Counted from the first letter of the stretch, positions 49,903 through 59,257 are shown. The stretch: 64,000 nucleotides of DNA from Solwaraspora sp. WMMD1047 (GCF_029626155.1 NZ_JARUBL010000001.1:5622501-5686500), one strand, 5' to 3'. The notes: generated by a model from the letters alone, not told the origin. Numbers and translations: made by a program.

Positions 49903-52083
49903 ATGTTCGAACGGTTGGGGCGCTTCGTCGTCTACAACCCGTGGAAAGTCATCTTCGCCTGGCTGGTGGTGGCCGGCGCGATCCTCGCGCTCGCCCCCAC
50001 CCTGGACGAGGTCACCAACCAGGACCAGGCCAACTTCCTGCCCGACAGCTACGAGTCCGTGCAGGCGCTGGAGCTGGCTCAGCAGCAGTTCGCGCAGACC
50101 AACGACGCGACCGCCACCATCGTGGTGAAGCGCACCGACGGCCAACCGCTGACCGAGGCCGACCACGACACCGTCGGCGGTCTGGCGCAGGCGATCGACG
50201 CCGCCGACATCGAGCGGGTCACCGGTCTGGTCGGCCCGCCCGCGCCATCGCCGAACAACCAGGTCGAGTTGGTCACCGTCGGCCTGGTCGGGCTCGCCGA
50301 GGACCAGGCGCTGATCGACGCGATCCCCCGACTGCGCGACACGGTCGACACGGCGCTGGCCGACACCGGCCTGGACTCCGCCGTCACCGGCGACGTGGCG
50401 ATGTTCGCCGACAACGCCGACGCCTTCGACACCGCCCTGGTCGTGGTCGGCATCGCGACCATCGTCCTGATCATCAGCCTGCTGCTGATCATCTACCGCA
50501 GCCCGGTGGCGGCCCTGCTGCCGATCGTCGCGGTGAGCGTGGTCAGCGCCGTCTCGCCGGGACTGATCGCCTGGGTGGCGAAGTTCGCCGACCTCCAGGT
50601 CGACCCGTCCCTGGAGATCATCCTGACCATCGTGCTCTACGGCGTCGGCACCGACTACATCCTGTTCCTGCTGTTCCGCTACCGGGAGCGGCTGCGGGCC
50701 GGCGACGACCGCAAGGTCGGCCTGGTGAACGCGGTGGCCCGGGTCGGCGAGGTGATCGCCTCGGCCGCCGCGGCCATCGTGATCGCGTTCAGCGCCCTGC
50801 TGCTGGCCGTCTTCGGCGCCTTCACCAGCCTTGGCCCCGGCCTGGCGATCGCCGTGGTGGTGATGGCGATCGCCGCCCTCACCCTGGTCCCGGCCATCGT
50901 CTCGCTGCTCGGCACCAAGGTCTTCTGGCCGTCGAAGTCCTGGCAGAAGGTGCCCACCGGCACCACCTTCCAGCGGCTCGGCCGGTTCACCGGCCGCCGC
51001 CCGGGGGTGGTCGCCCTGGTCTCCGGCGGCCTGATGGTGGTGCTCGCGCTGGGTGTCTTCGGCATGAAGTGGGACTACGACCAGACCGGCCAGCTCCCGT
51101 CGGACACCGAGTCCGCCCAGGGCTTCGAGGACCTGCAGGCCGGCTTCCCGCCGGGCGCCCTCAACCCCACCACCGTCTACATCCGCAGCGACAACGGCAC
51201 CCCGCTCGACCCGACCGAACTGCGGCGGTACGCCGAACGCCTCGGCGCCGCACCGGGCGTCGGCGGCACCATGCCCGCCGGTCAGGACGGCAGCCCGGTC
51301 GGGCTGAGCCAGGACGGCATGGCAGCCCAGATCAACCTGCTGCTGGCCGACAACCCGTACTCGCCCGAGTCGCTGGACCTGGCCGGCGGCGAGCTGCGCG
51401 ACCTGGCCCACGCCGAGGCCCCGGCCGGCACCACCGCGCTGGTCGGCGGGGTCACCGCCACCTTCGCCGACATCCGGGACGCCAACAACCGGGATCTGCG
51501 GGTCATCCTGCCGATCGCCGGCCTGCTGATCGCGATCGTGCTGGCCCTGCTGCTGCGCAGCCTGGTCGCGCCGATCTACCTGATGGCGGCGGTCTTCCTC
51601 GGCTTCCTCAGCACGCTGGGTGCCACCGTCCTGGTCTTCCAGGGCATCGGCAGCCGGCCCGGGCTGTCGTTCATGCTGCCGACGATCCTCTACCTGTTCG
51701 TGGTGGCGATCGGCACCGACTACAACATCCTCATGATCGCCCGGCTGCGGGAGGAGGCCCGGCTCGGCAACGATCCCCGCACCGCCGCCGACCTGGCCGT
51801 CGAGCATGGCGGACCGTCGGTCGGCGCGGCCGGGCTGATCCTGGCCGGCACCTTCGCCTCGATGATGCTGGCCGGGGTGGCGTTCCTGACCGAGATGGGC
51901 TTCGCGGTCGCCGTCGGCATCGCCATCTCGGCGTTCGTGATGTCGATGTTCCTGGTGCCGAGCATCACCGCCCTACTCGGCCACAAGGCCTGGTGGCCCG
52001 GCCACGGCGACGCCCCCCGCGACGCCGCACACCCACCCACCGACCCGGCCACCACCCCCGCCGAACCGGCGGTGGCCCACTAA
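49903..52083 (+). CDS. MMPL/RND-type membrane transporter
   Basis: A 726-residue protein of the MmpL type with about 12 transmembrane segments: one at the N-terminus, one cluster at about 190-340, one around 370-390 and one at about 530-690, separated by two extracytoplasmic domains. The proton-relay type motifs VGTDYILFLLFRYRERL (helix 4) and AIGTDYNILMIARLREE (second half) are clear. Family members export lipids, peptides or toxic compounds by proton motive force. GGGGGAG precedes the ATG. It is controlled, most likely, by the divergent TetR protein. The tail is Pro/Ala-rich. Confidence 0.93.
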   Translation: MFERLGRFVVYNPWKVIFAWLVVAGAILALAPTLDEVTNQDQANFLPDSYESVQALELAQQQFAQTNDATATIVVKRTDGQPLTEADHDTVGGLAQAIDAADIERVTGLVGPPAPSPNNQVELVTVGLVGLAEDQALIDAIPRLRDTVDTALADTGLDSAVTGDVAMFADNADAFDTALVVVGIATIVLIISLLLIIYRSPVAALLPIVAVSVVSAVSPGLIAWVAKFADLQVDPSLEIILTIVLYGVGTDYILFLLFRYRERLRAGDDRKVGLVNAVARVGEVIASAAAAIVIAFSALLLAVFGAFTSLGPGLAIAVVVMAIAALTLVPAIVSLLGTKVFWPSKSWQKVPTGTTFQRLGRFTGRRPGVVALVSGGLMVVLALGVFGMKWDYDQTGQLPSDTESAQGFEDLQAGFPPGALNPTTVYIRSDNGTPLDPTELRRYAERLGAAPGVGGTMPAGQDGSPVGLSQDGMAAQINLLLADNPYSPESLDLAGGELRDLAHAEAPAGTTALVGGVTATFADIRDANNRDLRVILPIAGLLIAIVLALLLRSLVAPIYLMAAVFLGFLSTLGATVLVFQGIGSRPGLSFMLPTILYLFVVAIGTDYNILMIARLREEARLGNDPRTAADLAVEHGGPSVGAAGLILAGTFASMMLAGVAFLTEMGFAVAVGIAISAFVMSMFLVPSITALLGHKAWWPGHGDAPRDAAHPPTDPATTPAEPAVAH

Positions 52084-52095
52084 CCCTTGATCAAA

Positions 52096-52141
52096 TGATG
52101 AAAACGGTCGCTACCGGAGCCGGTAGCGACCGTTTTCATCA
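52096..52141. terminator. Strong bidirectional terminator (22-bp perfect stem)
   Basis: Arms 52096-52117 and 52120-52141 are perfectly complementary with only AG between them. The stem has a GC-rich core (GGTCGCTACCGG) flanked by AAAA/TTTT, so a T-run follows it in either direction. It ends MMPL transcription and the convergent rsmE transcription. Confidence 0.9.
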
Positions 52142-52166
52142 ACTGATCTTCAGCCCCCGCCGCCCC

Positions 52167-52217
52167 CACCAGCGCCCCGCCCTCACCAGCGCCCCAGCCT
52201 CACCAGCGCCCCAGCCT
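52167..52217. repeat. 17-bp tandem repeat across the 3' end of rsmE
   Basis: CACCAGCGCCCC starts at 52167, 52184 and 52201, a 17-bp period; the last copy includes the final rsmE codons and the stop. It seems to be a duplication of the gene's end into the flanking DNA. Confidence 0.7.
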
Positions 52218-53051
52218 CGCCGAGAGCACGGCCAGCGCCGCCACCCCCGCCGTCGAGGTACGCAACACCTCGGCCCCGAGCCGCACCGGCACCGCCCCCG
52301 CCGCCTCGAACGCCGCCAGCTCCCCCGGCGCGATCCCGCCCTCCGGCCCGATCACCAGTACGATCTCGCCGGCCACCGGCAACGCCACCCGGGACAACGC
52401 CAGCCCCGCCTCCTCATGCAGCACCAACCCGGTGACCACGCCCGCCGCACCGGCCGCACCAGCCGAGCCCGCAGCGCCGCCGCAGCCCGCCGCGCCCGCA
52501 GCACCGCCGGAGCCCGCAGCACCGCCGGAGCCTGCCGCACTCGCGCCGGGCTGGGTGACCGGGCCGGTCAGCCGACGGGCCACCTCGCCGGTCGAGGCGG
52601 CCGCCGCGACGGTCGGGTGCCACGGCCGGCGGGACTGCTTGGCGGCCTCCCGGGCGGTGGCCACCCAGCGCTGCCGGGCCCGCTCCCCCCGCTCGTCGCG
52701 CCACCGCACCACCGAGCGTTCCGCCGCCCAGGGCACGATCTCGTCGACCCCCACCTCGGTCATCGCCTGCACGGCCAGCTCGCCCCGATCGCCCTTGGCG
52801 ATCCCCTGGACCACGACCAGCCGGGGGTCGGGCGGCTCGGCGTACCCCCGGGTGGTGATCGTCAGGTCGAGGGTGCCGCGGCCGACGGCCGTGACCACCG
52901 CGGTGGCCGTGCCGCCCCGCCCGTCGGTGAGCAGCAGCGGCTCGCCGACGCGCAGCCGCGCCACCGTGGACGCGTGGTGGCCCTCCGGGCCGTCGAGGGT
53001 GCAGGTATCGCCGGTGGGCAGCGCCCCGACCAGGAACGACGGCGCGGACAA
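52200..53051 (-). CDS. rsmE: 16S rRNA (uracil-1498-N3)-methyltransferase with an Ala/Gly insertion
   Basis: A 283-residue protein, about 35 longer than usual. The PUA-like N-terminus (FLVGALPTGDTCTLDGPEGH) is followed by the SPOUT domain, with QGIAKGDRGELAVQAMTEVG, SVVRW and the knot IGPEGGIAPGELAAFEAAGA then RLGAEVLRTSTAGVAAL, where S-adenosylmethionine binds. Residues 169-204 form an almost pure Ala/Gly/Ser insert (AAGSGGAAGSGGAAGAAG and so on) encoded by tandem repeats. The start is TTG at 53051, where homologues begin, 3 bp after the dnaJ stop. Confidence 0.93.
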   Translation of the reverse strand: MSAPSFLVGALPTGDTCTLDGPEGHHASTVARLRVGEPLLLTDGRGGTATAVVTAVGRGTLDLTITTRGYAEPPDPRLVVVQGIAKGDRGELAVQAMTEVGVDEIVPWAAERSVVRWRDERGERARQRWVATAREAAKQSRRPWHPTVAAAASTGEVARRLTGPVTQPGASAAGSGGAAGSGGAAGAAGCGGAAGSAGAAGAAGVVTGLVLHEEAGLALSRVALPVAGEIVLVIGPEGGIAPGELAAFEAAGAVPVRLGAEVLRTSTAGVAALAVLSARLGRW

Positions 53052-53054
53052 CGG

Positions 53055-54188
53055 TCAGGCGTGACCGTTGAACGCGTCGCGCATCCGGGAGAAGAAACCG
53101 CCCTGCTTGCTCAGCTCGGCGACCTCCTCGCCCCGGGTCTTCGCGAACTCGCGGAGCATCCGCTCCTGGTCGGCGTCGAGCCGGGTCGGGGTGCGCACGT
53201 CCAGGTGCACGTAGAGGTCACCCCGGCCGGTGCCGCGCAGGTGCGGCACTCCGCGGGCGCGCAGCCGCAGCGTGCTGCCCGGCTGGGTGCCCGGCTTGAC
53301 GTCGACCGGCTCCTCGCTGTCCAGGGTCTTGATGGTCAGCCGGGTGCCCAGCGCCGCCGCCGTCATCGGGACGGTGACCCGGCAGTGCAGGTCGTCGCCC
53401 TTGCGGGAGTAGACGTCGTGGGTGCGCTCGTGGATCTCCACGTAGAGGTCGCCCGCGGTGCCGCCGCCCGGTCCGACCTCGCCCTGCTGGGCCAGCCGGA
53501 TCCGCATCCCGTCCTCGACCCCGGCCGGGATCTTCACGGTCAGCGAGCGGCGGGTCCGCACCCGGCCCTCACCGGCGCAGGTCGGGCAGGGGTGCGGGAC
53601 GATCGTGCCGTGGCCCTGGCAGACCGCGCACGGCCGGGACGAGACCACCTGGCCGAGGAAGGTCCGCTGCACCGACTGCACCTCGCCCCGGCCGCCACAG
53701 GCGTCACAGGTGGCCAGGTGGGTGCCGGCGGCGGTGCCGGCGCCGGTGCAGGTGGTGCAGAGCACCGCCGTGTCGACGGTGATCGGCGCCTCCACCCCGA
53801 ACGCGGTCTCGTGCAGGTCGAGCTCGAGCCGCAGGATCGCGTCCGCCCCCGGCCGGGTCCGCGGCCGGGGGCCGCGCGCACCGGACGCCCCGAAGAACGC
53901 GTCCATGATGTCCTGGAACCCGACGAACGGGCCGGCCCCACCGGGACCGGCGCCCGGACCGCCGCCACCGGGCGCGAGCGGGTCACCGCCGAGGTCGACG
54001 ATCTGCCGCTTCTGATCGTCGGAGAGCACCTCGTAGGCGGCGTTGATGTCCTTGAACTTCTCGTGCGCCTCCGGGTCCGGATTCACGTCCGGGTGGTACT
54101 GCCGCGCCAGCTTGCGGTAGGCGCGCTTGATCTCGTCGTCGGAGGCGTCCCGGCCGACGCCGAGAATGCCGTAGTAGTCCTTGGCCAC
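53055..54188 (-). CDS. dnaJ: Chaperone protein DnaJ (DnaJ2 type)
   Basis: A protein of about 377 residues. The J domain (1-65) has the HPD motif in [16 protein letters not shown] Gly-rich linker and four zinc-finger CxxCxG-like repeats follow ([32 protein letters not shown]). Then come the C-terminal substrate-binding beta domains ([20 protein letters not shown]). The GTG at 54188 starts the conserved [11 protein letters not shown]. It lies downstream of hrcA, so it belongs to the CIRCE/HrcA heat-shock regulon and assists DnaK. Confidence 0.95.
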   Translation of the reverse strand: MAKDYYGILGVGRDASDDEIKRAYRKLARQYHPDVNPDPEAHEKFKDINAAYEVLSDDQKRQIVDLGGDPLAPGGGGPGAGPGGAGPFVGFQDIMDAFFGASGARGPRPRTRPGADAILRLELDLHETAFGVEAPITVDTAVLCTTCTGAGTAAGTHLATCDACGGRGEVQSVQRTFLGQVVSSRPCAVCQGHGTIVPHPCPTCAGEGRVRTRRSLTVKIPAGVEDGMRIRLAQQGEVGPGGGTAGDLYVEIHERTHDVYSRKGDDLHCRVTVPMTAAALGTRLTIKTLDSEEPVDVKPGTQPGSTLRLRARGVPHLRGTGRGDLYVHLDVRTPTRLDADQERMLREFAKTRGEEVAELSKQGGFFSRMRDAFNGHA

Positions 54189-54242
54189 TGCGTTCCGTGT
54201 CCTCATATCCGTCTCGCGCTGCCATTCGCCGGTCGTCAGGGG

Positions 54243-55265
54243 TCAGTTCTGCGCCAGCAGGTCGCCGACGTAGCGTGCCACGGCCCGCACCGTGGCGATC
54301 GTGCCGGGGTAGTCCATCCGGGTCGGGCCGAGCACGCCGAGCCCACCCACGATCGTGGCCCCCGGCCCGTAACCGGTGCTGACCACCGAGGCGGCCCGCA
54401 GATTGTCGATCTCGTTCTCGTCGCCGATCCGGACCCGCAGGGTGCTCGGCTCCACCTCGCCGATCAGCTTGAGCAGGATGACCTCCTCCTCCAGCGCCTC
54501 CAGGATCGGCCGCAGCGAGCCCTGGAAGTCCAGCAGGCCGCCGCGGGTCAGGTTGGCCGTGCCGGCCAGCGCGATCCGCTCCTCGTGCCGCTCCACCAGG
54601 GTCTCCAGCAGCACCGTGGCGAGCGTGGTCATCGCCGGCCGCAGCCGGGGCGGCACCTCCTCGACCAGGGCCTGCACCAGCGGCGGAGTCTCCGAGAGCC
54701 GGCAGCTGACGAGCTTCTCGTTCACCAGTTGCCGCAGGTCGGTGACGTCGTCGGCGGGCACCGGGGCGGGCAGCTCGACCAGCCGCTGCTCCACCCGACC
54801 GGTGTCGGCGATCATGACCAGCATCAGCCGGGTGGTGGAGATCGGGACAAGCTCCAGGTGCCGCACCGAGGAGCGGGCCAGGCTCGGGTACTGGACCACC
54901 GCCACCTGGCGGGTGAGCTGAGCCAGCAGCCGGACCGTGCGGTGCACCACGTCGTCCAGGTCTACCGCGCCGACCAGGAACCGCTCGATCGCCCGCCGCT
55001 CGGCCGGGGTGAGCGGCTTGACCCGGGAGAGCCGGTCCACGAAGAGCCGGTAGCCGCGGTCGGTGGGCACCCGGCCGGCACTGGTGTGCGGCTGCCGGAT
55101 GTAGCCCTCCTCCTCCAGCACGGCCATGTCGTTGCGGACCGTGGCCGGCGAGACACCCAACTGGTGCCGCTCGACGAGCGACTTGCTGCCGACCGGCTCC
55201 TGGGTGGCGACGTAGTCCTCGACGATCGCGCGCAACACGTCGAGCTTGCGGTCGTCCAGACCCAT
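54243..55265 (-). CDS. hrcA: Heat-inducible transcription repressor HrcA
   Basis: A 340-residue repressor. The N-terminal winged helix ([55 protein letters not shown]) is diagnostic. The C-terminal GAF-like domain includes [19 protein letters not shown] and [20 protein letters not shown]. The ATG at 55265 has GGGAGGTGAAG upstream. A CIRCE element lies 47 bp before it, so HrcA represses its own operon with dnaJ (and probably rsmE). Confidence 0.97.
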   Translation of the reverse strand: MGLDDRKLDVLRAIVEDYVATQEPVGSKSLVERHQLGVSPATVRNDMAVLEEEGYIRQPHTSAGRVPTDRGYRLFVDRLSRVKPLTPAERRAIERFLVGAVDLDDVVHRTVRLLAQLTRQVAVVQYPSLARSSVRHLELVPISTTRLMLVMIADTGRVEQRLVELPAPVPADDVTDLRQLVNEKLVSCRLSETPPLVQALVEEVPPRLRPAMTTLATVLLETLVERHEERIALAGTANLTRGGLLDFQGSLRPILEALEEEVILLKLIGEVEPSTLRVRIGDENEIDNLRAASVVSTGYGPGATIVGGLGVLGPTRMDYPGTIATVRAVARYVGDLLAQN

Positions 55266-55311
55266 CTTCACCTCCCCGACGGCGGGTGGCGCCGGCGCTG
55301 GCTGCGCCCGC

Positions 55312-55338
55312 CTGGCACTCGAATGTAGCGAGTGCCAG
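55312..55338 (-). promoter_or_regulatory. CIRCE operator
   Basis: CTGGCACTC and GAGTGCCAG are perfect inverted 9-mers separated by exactly 9 bp, matching TTAGCACTC-N9-GAGTGCTAA apart from the outermost bases. It is the HrcA binding site controlling the hrcA-dnaJ operon. Confidence 0.95.
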
Positions 55339-55504
55339 TCTACGTCGTCGCCCGGGCCAGGCGCGATGATCGCCGGCCGGCTGGCCGGCGGGCCTCCCCC
55401 GAACGACCGGCCCCCAGACCATACCTCCGGACGCCTAACAGCTTCGGTCGGTAATTGTCCACAGATTTCACGGGTGTTGTCTGGCGCCATTTGACCCGTG
55501 CCCC

Positions 55505-55510
55505 TACCGT
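55505..55510 (+). promoter_or_regulatory. -10 element placing the transcript start at the DUF4870 gene ATG
   Basis: TACCGT ends 6 nt before the ATG at 55517, and no Shine-Dalgarno sequence is seen, so a leaderless message is likely. A convincing -35 at 17 bp is absent. Confidence 0.4.
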
Positions 55511-55516
55511 GACCCC

Positions 55517-56107
55517 ATGACTGAACCACCTCGCCCTCCCGGAGAGGGCTACCCCGGCAGCCCGTCGGACCCGACCTCTCCGCCCGCACCCCCCGGGTCC
55601 TACTCGACTCCGGGCGAGGCCCCCGCTCCCGGCTACCCGCCGCCCTCGTACGACCAGGGCGGCTACCCCCCACCCGGTGGCGGCGGCTATCCCCCGCAGG
55701 GCGGCGGTTACCCGCCGGCCGGCGGCGGCTACTACGGGGGCGGCCCGGCTCCGGCCGGCTACGCGAACAACGATGAGAAGACCTGGGCCCTGGTCGCCCA
55801 CTTCGGTGGCGCGGCGGGCGCGCTGGTCGGCGGCGGCGCCGGCGGCTGGATCGCCCCGCTGGTCGCGCTCCTGGCCAAGGGGAACGAATCCCCGACCGTC
55901 CGGGCGCACGCGGTGAACGCGCTCAACTTCCAGATCCTCTGGTCGATCATCGCCATCGTGGGTTACATCACGATGTGCATCTTCATCGGCTTCCTGATCA
56001 CCCTTGCGGCGTGGATCATCGCCACGGTCTTCGGCGTGATCGCCGGGCTCAAGGCGACAAACGGAGAGCTGTACAACTACCCCATGTCGATCAAAATGAT
56101 CAAGTAA
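55517..56107 (+). CDS. DUF4870 domain membrane protein with Pro/Gly/Tyr-rich head
   Basis: A 196-residue protein. Residues 1-82 are a low-complexity, probably disordered segment with GGYPP and GGGYPPAGG repeats. The DUF4870 part (about 86-196) begins [20 protein letters not shown] and contains three helices, with [19 protein letters not shown] (the conserved loop that binds the next helix) and [17 protein letters not shown]4870/Tic20-like proteins have no settled function. It follows the hrcA operon divergently. Confidence 0.87.
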   Translation: MTEPPRPPGEGYPGSPSDPTSPPAPPGSYSTPGEAPAPGYPPPSYDQGGYPPPGGGGYPPQGGGYPPAGGGYYGGGPAPAGYANNDEKTWALVAHFGGAAGALVGGGAGGWIAPLVALLAKGNESPTVRAHAVNALNFQILWSIIAIVGYITMCIFIGFLITLAAWIIATVFGVIAGLKATNGELYNYPMSIKMIK

Positions 56108-56160
56108 CCAGCGCTGTTCGTCGGGCCGGGCCACCCCCTGGGGTGCCCGGCCCGACGTCG

Positions 56161-57384
56161 TCACGGCAGCAGGTCGCGGACCACCGCGTCGGCCAGCAAC
56201 CGGCCGCGCAGGGTGAGCACCGCCCGGCCGGCCGCGTACTCGGGGGCCGAGAGCAGGCCGGCGTCGCGGGCCTCGACCGCGCCGGCCAGCCCAGCCGGGT
56301 CGAGGGCGGCCAGCGGCAGCCCGGAGCGCAGCCGCAGCCGCAGCATCACGTCCTCAATGTGCCGGTCCACCGGGGTCAGCAGTTCCCGGCCCTGCCCGGG
56401 TGACTCGCCGGCCGCCAGCCGGGCCGCGTACGCCGCCGGGTGCCGCACGTTCCACCAGCGGACGCCGCCGACGTGGCTGTGCGCGCCCGGCCCCAGGCCC
56501 CACCAGTCGCCGCCGCGCCAGTAGAGCAGGTTGTGCCGGCACTCGTCGGCCGGCGTCCGCGCCCAGTTGGAGACCTCGTACCAGGTCAGGCCGGCCGCGT
56601 CGAGGGCGGCCTCCGCGGCCAGGTAGCGGTCCGCCGCCACGTCGTCACTCGGGTACGGCAGCTCGCCGCGCCGCATCCGGGCCGCCAGCCGGGTGCCGTC
56701 CTCGACGATCAACGCGTACGCGCTCACGTGGTCCACTCCGGCGGCGGTGACGGCCGCCAGCGACCCGGCGAAGTCGTCCGCGCTCTCCCCCGGCGTGCCG
56801 TAGATCAGGTCCAGGTTGACGTGGTCGAACCCGGCGTCGCGGGCCTCGGCGGCGGCGGCGGTGGCCCGGCCCGGGGTGTGCCGGCGGTCCAGCACGGCGA
56901 GCACCCCGGCCGCGGCCGACTGCATGCCGAGCGAGATCCGGGTGTAGCCGGCCGCCCGCAGCTCCTTGAGCGAGGTCGGGGTGACCGACTCCGGGTTGGC
57001 CTCGGTGGTGATCTCCGCGTCCGGCGCCAACCCCCAGGTCCGGTCGATGGCGTCCAGCATCCGGGCCAGGTCGTCGGTGGGCAGCAGGGTGGGCGTGCCG
57101 CCGCCGACGAAGACGGTGTCGACCCGGGGCGGCGGCGCGTCGCCGAGCACCCGGGCGGCGAGCGCCAATTCGGCGAGGACCGCGTCGGCGTACTCCTGGC
57201 GGCTGGCGCCGGGGCCGAGCTCGGCGGCGGTGTAGGTGTTGAAGTCGCAGTAGCCGCACCGGCTGGCGCAGAACGGCACGTGCAGGTAGACGCCGAACCC
57301 CCGCGCGCCCACCGCCGCGCGGGCGCCGTCGGGCAGCGCACCGTCGGTCGGGACGGGCTCACCATCTGGGGGTACGCCGGGCAT
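56161..57384 (-). CDS. hemW: Radical SAM heme chaperone HemW-like protein
   Basis: A protein of about 407 residues. The radical SAM cluster motif CxxxCxxC is in LHVPFCASRCGYCDFNTY, preceded by GVYLHVPF. The GGGTPTLL, TTEANPES, RISLGMQS and DLIYGTPGES segments follow the HemN/HemW pattern; the HemW C-terminal domain ends the protein. HemW binds heme and delivers it to target proteins rather than oxidising coproporphyrinogen. The first methionine at 57384 lies only 18 bp from the divergent enoyl-CoA hydratase start. Confidence 0.92.
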   Translation of the reverse strand: MPGVPPDGEPVPTDGALPDGARAAVGARGFGVYLHVPFCASRCGYCDFNTYTAAELGPGASRQEYADAVLAELALAARVLGDAPPPRVDTVFVGGGTPTLLPTDDLARMLDAIDRTWGLAPDAEITTEANPESVTPTSLKELRAAGYTRISLGMQSAAAGVLAVLDRRHTPGRATAAAAEARDAGFDHVNLDLIYGTPGESADDFAGSLAAVTAAGVDHVSAYALIVEDGTRLAARMRRGELPYPSDDVAADRYLAAEAALDAAGLTWYEVSNWARTPADECRHNLLYWRGGDWWGLGPGAHSHVGGVRWWNVRHPAAYAARLAAGESPGQGRELLTPVDRHIEDVMLRLRLRSGLPLAALDPAGLAGAVEARDAGLLSAPEYAAGRAVLTLRGRLLADAVVRDLLP

Positions 57385-57402
57385 CCCACTAGTGTGCCCG
57401 GC
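57376..57402. promoter_or_regulatory. Palindrome spanning both start codons of the hemW/hydratase pair
   Basis: GCCGGGCA (57376-57383) and TGCCCGGC (57395-57402) form an 8-bp inverted repeat around TCCCACTAGTG. Since the genes are divergent with only 18 bp between their starts, both promoters must lie inside or near the neighbour's coding region. Confidence 0.5.
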
Positions 57403-58194
57403 ATGAGCGACAACGAGCAGCGGACCGGCCTGGTCGGGATCTCGACCGCCGCCGGGGTGCGGACCCTTACCCTGGACAGCCCGCACAACCGCAACGCCCT
57501 CTCCACCCCGTTGATGACCGAGCTGCTGGCCGGCCTGGCCGCGGCGGTGGCCGACGATGCCGTCCGGGTGGTGGTGATCTCCCACACCGGCCCGGTCTTC
57601 TGCTCCGGCGCCGACCTCGCCGAGACCGCCGCCGCGTACGCCAGCGGCCGGGTGCCGGTCGGGATGCTCGGCGACGTGCTGACCGCGATCTGGGAGTGCC
57701 CGAAGCCGGTGCTGGCCCGGGTCGGCGGCCCGGCCCGGGCCGGCGGGCTGGGCCTGATCGCGGCGGCCGACATCGCGGTCTGCGCCGAACCGGCGACGTT
57801 CGCGTTCACCGAGGTCCGGCTCGGGGTGATCCCCGCTGTGATCTCGGCCACCGTGCTGCCCCGGCTGCAGCCGCGCGCCGCGGCCGAGCTCTATCTGACC
57901 GGCGACACCTTCGACGGCCGGCGGGCGGCGCAGATCGGCCTGGTCAGCGCGGCGGTGCCGGCCGACGGGCTGGACGCGGCGGTGGCCGGCTACTGCGCGG
58001 CGCTGGTCCGGGGGGCGCCCGGGGCGCTGGCCGGCGCCAAGGAGCTGCTGCGCCGGCCGACGCCGGCCTCGATCGGGGCCGAGCTGGCCGAGCTGTCGGC
58101 GCTCTCCACCGGCTACTTCCTCTCGGCGGAGGGTCGGGAGGGGGTCGCGGCGTTCCGGGAGAAGCGGCCCGCCCGATGGATCCCGGTGGACTGA
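57403..58194 (+). CDS. Enoyl-CoA hydratase/isomerase family protein
   Basis: A 263-residue crotonase-fold protein. The oxyanion-hole segments VFCSGADLAETA and RVGGPARAGGLGLIAAADIA are present, with HNRNALSTPLM at the start and FTEVRLGVIPAVIS in the middle. The family's catalytic glutamates, expected near residue 115-140, are not both clear, so it may be an isomerase, hydrolase or other crotonase type. It starts at the ATG at 57403 next to hemW. The fatty acid or amino acid pathway it belongs to cannot be told. Confidence 0.87.
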   Translation: MSDNEQRTGLVGISTAAGVRTLTLDSPHNRNALSTPLMTELLAGLAAAVADDAVRVVVISHTGPVFCSGADLAETAAAYASGRVPVGMLGDVLTAIWECPKPVLARVGGPARAGGLGLIAAADIAVCAEPATFAFTEVRLGVIPAVISATVLPRLQPRAAAELYLTGDTFDGRRAAQIGLVSAAVPADGLDAAVAGYCAALVRGAPGALAGAKELLRRPTPASIGAELAELSALSTGYFLSAEGREGVAAFREKRPARWIPVD

Positions 58195-58273
58195 CGCCGG
58201 CACGTACGCTGGCTGCGGAGCCGAGCGCGCCGACGATGCCGGGTCGGCTCCACAGTCGAACTGAGGGGTGACC

Positions 58274-59128
58274 GTGCGTGCTCGGGTGATCGCGATTGTC
58301 GCCGCGCTGGCGTTGGTCGCCGGCTTCGGGGTCTACCTCGGCGGCCGGGAACTCACCGGGTCGTTGCCGATCACGCTGGGGATGCGGGGCTGCACGGTGG
58401 AGGCCGACGGCCGGGTCGAGCTGACCGCCAGCCAGATGGCCAACGCCGCGACCATCGCCGCGGTCGGCATCCGCCGGAAGATGTCGGAGCAGGCGGTGGT
58501 GGTCGCCCTGGCGACCGCCTACCAGGAATCCAGGCTGGAGAACCTGGCCGGCGGCGACCGGGACTCGATCGGCCTGTTCCAGCAGCGCCCCAGCCAGGGG
58601 TGGGGCACCCCGGAGCAGATCCGCGACCCCCGGTACGCGGCCAACAAGTTCTACGCCGGGCTGAAGAAGGTGCGCGGCTGGGAGCGGATGCGGGTCACCG
58701 ACGCCGCCCAGGCGGTGCAGCGGTCGGCCTTCCCGGAGGCGTACGAGCAGTGGGCCGACGAGTCGGCGGTGCTGGCCCGGGCCCTGGTCGGCAACGCCAC
58801 CGGGGCGGTGGCCTGCCGGGGCGTCGGCGATCCGGCGCTGCGCGGCAGCGCCGCGGCCAGCGCGCTCGACGACCAGTTGCGGCTGGACTGGGGCCGGCTG
58901 GAGACCACCGTCGCGGCGGAGCTGTCCGGCCTGGCCGTCACCGCCGCCGACGAGCGGGCCGGCTGGCGGTACGCCCACTGGCTGGTCTCGCACGCCAAGG
59001 ACCACGGGGTACGGCGGGTGCGCTTCGGCACTCTGGAGTGGACCTCCGGTGCCGGCAACTGGTCCACCGTCGCCGACGACGAGTCGGCCGCCGGCCAGGT
59101 GTTCGCGGAGGTCTTCGCCGACAGGTGA
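58274..59128 (+). CDS. Exported lysozyme-like fold protein (often annotated as heavy-metal-transporter-like)
   Basis: A protein of about 284 residues. The GTG at 58274 follows GAGGGG by 5 nt; the GTG at 58268 is the alternative. A signal or anchor helix (about 5-25) is followed by a domain resembling the goose-lysozyme/transglycosylase fold: MANAATIAAVGIRRKMSEQA, ATAYQESRLENLAGGDRDS and IGLFQQRPSQGWGTPEQIRD. ESR with Q/GLFQQRPSQGWGT is the usual catalytic environment, so a cell-wall role is plausible. A second domain of about 110 residues closes the protein. It ends before a long hairpin. Confidence 0.8.
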   Translation: MRARVIAIVAALALVAGFGVYLGGRELTGSLPITLGMRGCTVEADGRVELTASQMANAATIAAVGIRRKMSEQAVVVALATAYQESRLENLAGGDRDSIGLFQQRPSQGWGTPEQIRDPRYAANKFYAGLKKVRGWERMRVTDAAQAVQRSAFPEAYEQWADESAVLARALVGNATGAVACRGVGDPALRGSAAASALDDQLRLDWGRLETTVAAELSGLAVTAADERAGWRYAHWLVSHAKDHGVRRVRFGTLEWTSGAGNWSTVADDESAAGQVFAEVFADR

Positions 59129-59174
59129 CGACGGCGACCGGCGGACGCCGGCCAGTGGAAGCCGACCGGTGACG

Positions 59175-59227
59175 ACAACGCCGATGGGGCGCCCGAACCG
59201 GGTGGTCGGGCGCCCCATCGGCGTTGT
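59175..59227. terminator. Bidirectional terminator (22-bp perfect stem, 9-nt loop)
   Basis: Arms 59175-59196 and 59206-59227 are perfectly complementary around ACCGGGTGG. It separates the lysozyme-like gene from the convergent GlsB-type gene. No T-run follows. Confidence 0.9.
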
Positions 59228-59257
59228 GGTCAGGTCCCGGCTCGCGCCGGAACCCGG

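Noticed and set aside
49779-55328. 1849-residue plus-strand frame running through MMPL, rsmE, dnaJ and hrcA
   Set aside because: It is out of frame with MMPL and antisense to three well-known genes; the length is an effect of few stop codons at this GC content.
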